Shown one piece after another: positions 14,118-15,560 of a stretch of DNA of 15,560 nt; positions within the stretch are counted from its first letter, which is position 1; each line of letters opens with the position of its first letter. A program made the translations under genes and the position numbers. Under the pieces are notes generated by a model. The model was not told the DNA's origin. It did not search any database and saw only the letters and a list, made by a program, of their open reading frames with translations. The stretch lies in the NCBI GenBank assembly GCA_017548805.1, contig JAFYZE010000159.1, positions 1 to 15,560 on the forward strand, written 5' to 3'. Source of the stretch: Bacteroidales bacterium (GTDB lineage Bacteria; Bacteroidota; Bacteroidia; Bacteroidales; UBA932).

Positions 14118-14715
14118 ATTTCTTCTTGAGGGGTGCAAGCATCATCGTCATCCTCTTGCCTTCGAGCACCGGCATGTTCTCGGCCCTTCCGACCTCCTCG
14201 AGCTCGACCGCAAAGCGGAGAAGCTGCTTCTCTCCCTGGTCGGCGAACTGGATGGAACGGCCGCGGAAGAAGATCGAAGCCTTGACCTTGGAGCCTTCGG
14301 AAAGGAACTCCTTGGCATGCTTGAGCTTGAACTGGAAGTCATGCTCGTCGGTATTGGGGCCGAAACGGATCTCCTTGATGACCACCTTGGCGGCATTGGC
14401 CTTCATTTCCTTGGCCTTCTTGCGCTGCTGGTACAGGTACTTCTGGTAGTCGAGGATCTTGCACACGGGAGGATCGGCCTTCGCGCTTATCTCCACCAGA
14501 TCAAGACTGAGTTCATCTGCCAAAGCCATTGCCTTGGCGATGGGATAGATACCCGGTTCGGGTATATTGTCACCGACGAGACGCACCTGGGGTGCGGTAA
14601 TCTCCTCGTTGATGTTCAATTCACCCTCTTCCTTGCGTTGAGGGCCATAGCCTGATCTCTGACCGTTAGGTCTGGACCCCGTAGGCCTAGGGGCCGGTTT
14701 GTAAGGTGCTGCGAT
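14116..14715 (-). CDS. infC: Translation initiation factor IF-3 (AUC start)
   Basis: IF-3 binds the 30S subunit, keeps it free of 50S and checks the start codon. The N domain begins at [17 protein letters not shown] and the C domain contains [18 protein letters not shown] and [10 protein letters not shown]; the end is LAPLKKK. The frame contains no ATG. From the in-frame stop TAG overlapping the Shine-Dalgarno to the TTG at 14619 there is no GTG or TTG either. AGGAGG (14724-14729) lies 8 bases before ATC at 14715, so AUC is chosen as the start, giving 199 residues with a Pro/Arg/Gly-rich tail at 1-32. E. coli infC uses AUU for autoregulation, so a rare start is expected. The TTG at 14619 (167 residues) is the alternative. 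Confidence 0.93.
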   Translation of the reverse strand: MAAPYKPAPRPTGSRPNGQRSGYGPQRKEEGELNINEEITAPQVRLVGDNIPEPGIYPIAKAMALADELSLDLVEISAKADPPVCKILDYQKYLYQQRKKAKEMKANAAKVVIKEIRFGPNTDEHDFQFKLKHAKEFLSEGSKVKASIFFRGRSIQFADQGEKQLLRFAVELEEVGRAENMPVLEGKRMTMMLAPLKKK

Positions 14716-14723
14716 AAAAGTGT

Positions 14724-14729
14724 CCTCCT
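14724..14729 (-). promoter_or_regulatory. Strong Shine-Dalgarno that sets the infC start
   Basis: AGGAGG on the minus strand, a perfect anti-16S match, stands 8 bases before the ATC codon at 14713-14715. In Bacteroidetes such strong sites are rare, and none lies before the TTG at 14619. Its spacing is what decides the start call for infC. Confidence 0.75.
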
Positions 14730-14762
14730 AATTAAAATTCAACAATAATATGTGTCAGCGGC

Positions 14763-15560
14763 TCAGGACAGCTCCTCGGCCACAGCGGCCTTGAAGAAGT
14801 CCTTGAATCCGTCAATTGTCATAATACCCTTGTCGACGCCCTCCTGTCTCACTGAGACGGTGCCATCGGCAACTTCCTTTTCACCGACGATGACCAGAAC
14901 CGGGACCCTGAGAAGAGCGACCTCACGGATCCTCTTTCCGAGCGTCTCGTTCCTGTCATCAATCGAAGCGCGAATATCGGAATTTTTCAGCAAATCGCAA
15001 ACTTTTTCCGCATATTCCGAATATTTTTCGCTGACAGGCAGCACTTTAACCTGATCCGGAGCGAGCCAGAGAGGCAGGTGTCCTGCGGTGTGCTCCAGCA
15101 CGACGGCGGTGAATCTCTCGATGGAGCCGAACGGCGCCCTGTGGATCATGACCGGACGCTTCTTGGAGCCGTCGGTGTCGGTATACTCGAGCTGGAAACG
15201 CTCGGGGAGGTTGTAGTCCACCTGGATGGTGCCGAGCTGCCATCTCCTGCCGATGGCGTCCTTGACCATGAAGTCAAGCTTGGGGCCGTAGAATGCGGCC
15301 TCGCCGTACTCGACGACGGTCTTGAGGCCCTTCTTGGCAGCGGCGTCGATGATGCCCTGCTCGGCCTTGGCCCAGTTCTCGTCGGAGCCGATGTATTTCT
15401 CCTTGTTGTTGGGGTCGCGGAGCGATATCTGCGCCATGTACTCCGTCATCTTCAGGGTCTTGAAGACATAGAGGATAAGGTCGATGACCTTCTCGAACTC
15501 CTCCTGGAGCTGGTCGGGACGGCAGAAGAGGTGCGCATCGTCCTGGGTGAAACCGCGGAC
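14763..15560 (-). CDS. thrS: Threonine--tRNA ligase, N-terminal part outside window
   Basis: ThrRS charges tRNA-Thr in the cytoplasm. The visible 265 residues are the C-terminal part: [15 protein letters not shown] at the right edge, with the zinc-binding His of the DAH-x-FC segment; the class II motif 3 region [13 protein letters not shown] with the second zinc-binding His; and the anticodon-binding domain from about [15 protein letters not shown] to the stop. Full ThrRS has about 640 residues, so some 380 lie beyond the right edge. It ends 47 bases before the infC AUC start, in the classic thrS-infC-rpmI-rplT order. Identity is secure. Confidence 0.97.
   Translation of the reverse strand, partial: VRGFTQDDAHLFCRPDQLQEEFEKVIDLILYVFKTLKMTEYMAQISLRDPNNKEKYIGSDENWAKAEQGIIDAAAKKGLKTVVEYGEAAFYGPKLDFMVKDAIGRRWQLGTIQVDYNLPERFQLEYTDTDGSKKRPVMIHRAPFGSIERFTAVVLEHTAGHLPLWLAPDQVKVLPVSEKYSEYAEKVCDLLKNSDIRASIDDRNETLGKRIREVALLRVPVLVIVGEKEVADGTVSVRQEGVDKGIMTIDGFKDFFKAAVAEELS

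Overview
The window looks like a chromosomal segment from a member of the Bacteroidetes, most likely order Bacteroidales. The evidence is gene content: DUF4295 beside rpmG, a DUF4296 lipoprotein, DUF3575 and FimB/Mfa2 fimbrial-type proteins, and a LepB with a long insertion. Promoter-like sites of the Bacteroidetes form TTTG-N19/20-TAnnTTTG support this. Coding DNA is fairly GC-rich, with AT-rich gaps, so a GC-rich Bacteroidales lineage fits; family and genus cannot be told from the sequence. Almost every gene is on the minus strand, so the reading order below runs from high to low coordinates. I saw no IS element, CRISPR array, phage gene or long repeat. No gap between genes exceeds about 150 bases.

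From the right edge (15560 to about 12100) lies the conserved translation cluster thrS (5' end outside the window), infC, rpmI, rplT, then lepB (signal peptidase I). infC appears to start at AUC, 8 nt after a perfect AGGAGG. The rpmI-rplT gap holds a two-part hairpin that could be a control element. rpmB, rpmG and a 52-codon DUF4295 gene follow (12025 to 11406) and end at a strong terminator (11350-11383). A new transcript then begins: ftsY (signal-recognition-particle receptor), pheT, a DUF4296 lipoprotein, a radical SAM enzyme and deoC, tightly packed, ending at a second strong terminator (5704-5738).

From 5625 to 2667 is a separate three-gene operon. It encodes a lipoprotein with an HExxH zinc-peptidase-like motif and a carboxypeptidase-regulatory-like segment, a DUF3575 outer-membrane barrel protein, and a FimB/Mfa2-type lipoprotein. 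This envelope cassette resembles Bacteroidales type V pilus anchor loci but has no recognisable pilin gene. It is the most accessory part of the window. A tRNA-Leu(CAG) gene with its own promoter and terminator follows (2617-2535).

At the left end a D-2-hydroxyacid dehydrogenase gene, the only plus-strand gene (1565-2497), diverges from typA/bipA (1457 to the left edge, 3' end outside). Most of the window is housekeeping: translation, aminoacylation, protein targeting and signal-peptide removal. The LepB, FtsY and lipoprotein genes together cover export of envelope proteins such as those of the three-gene cassette, but that link is only functional, not shown by the sequence.
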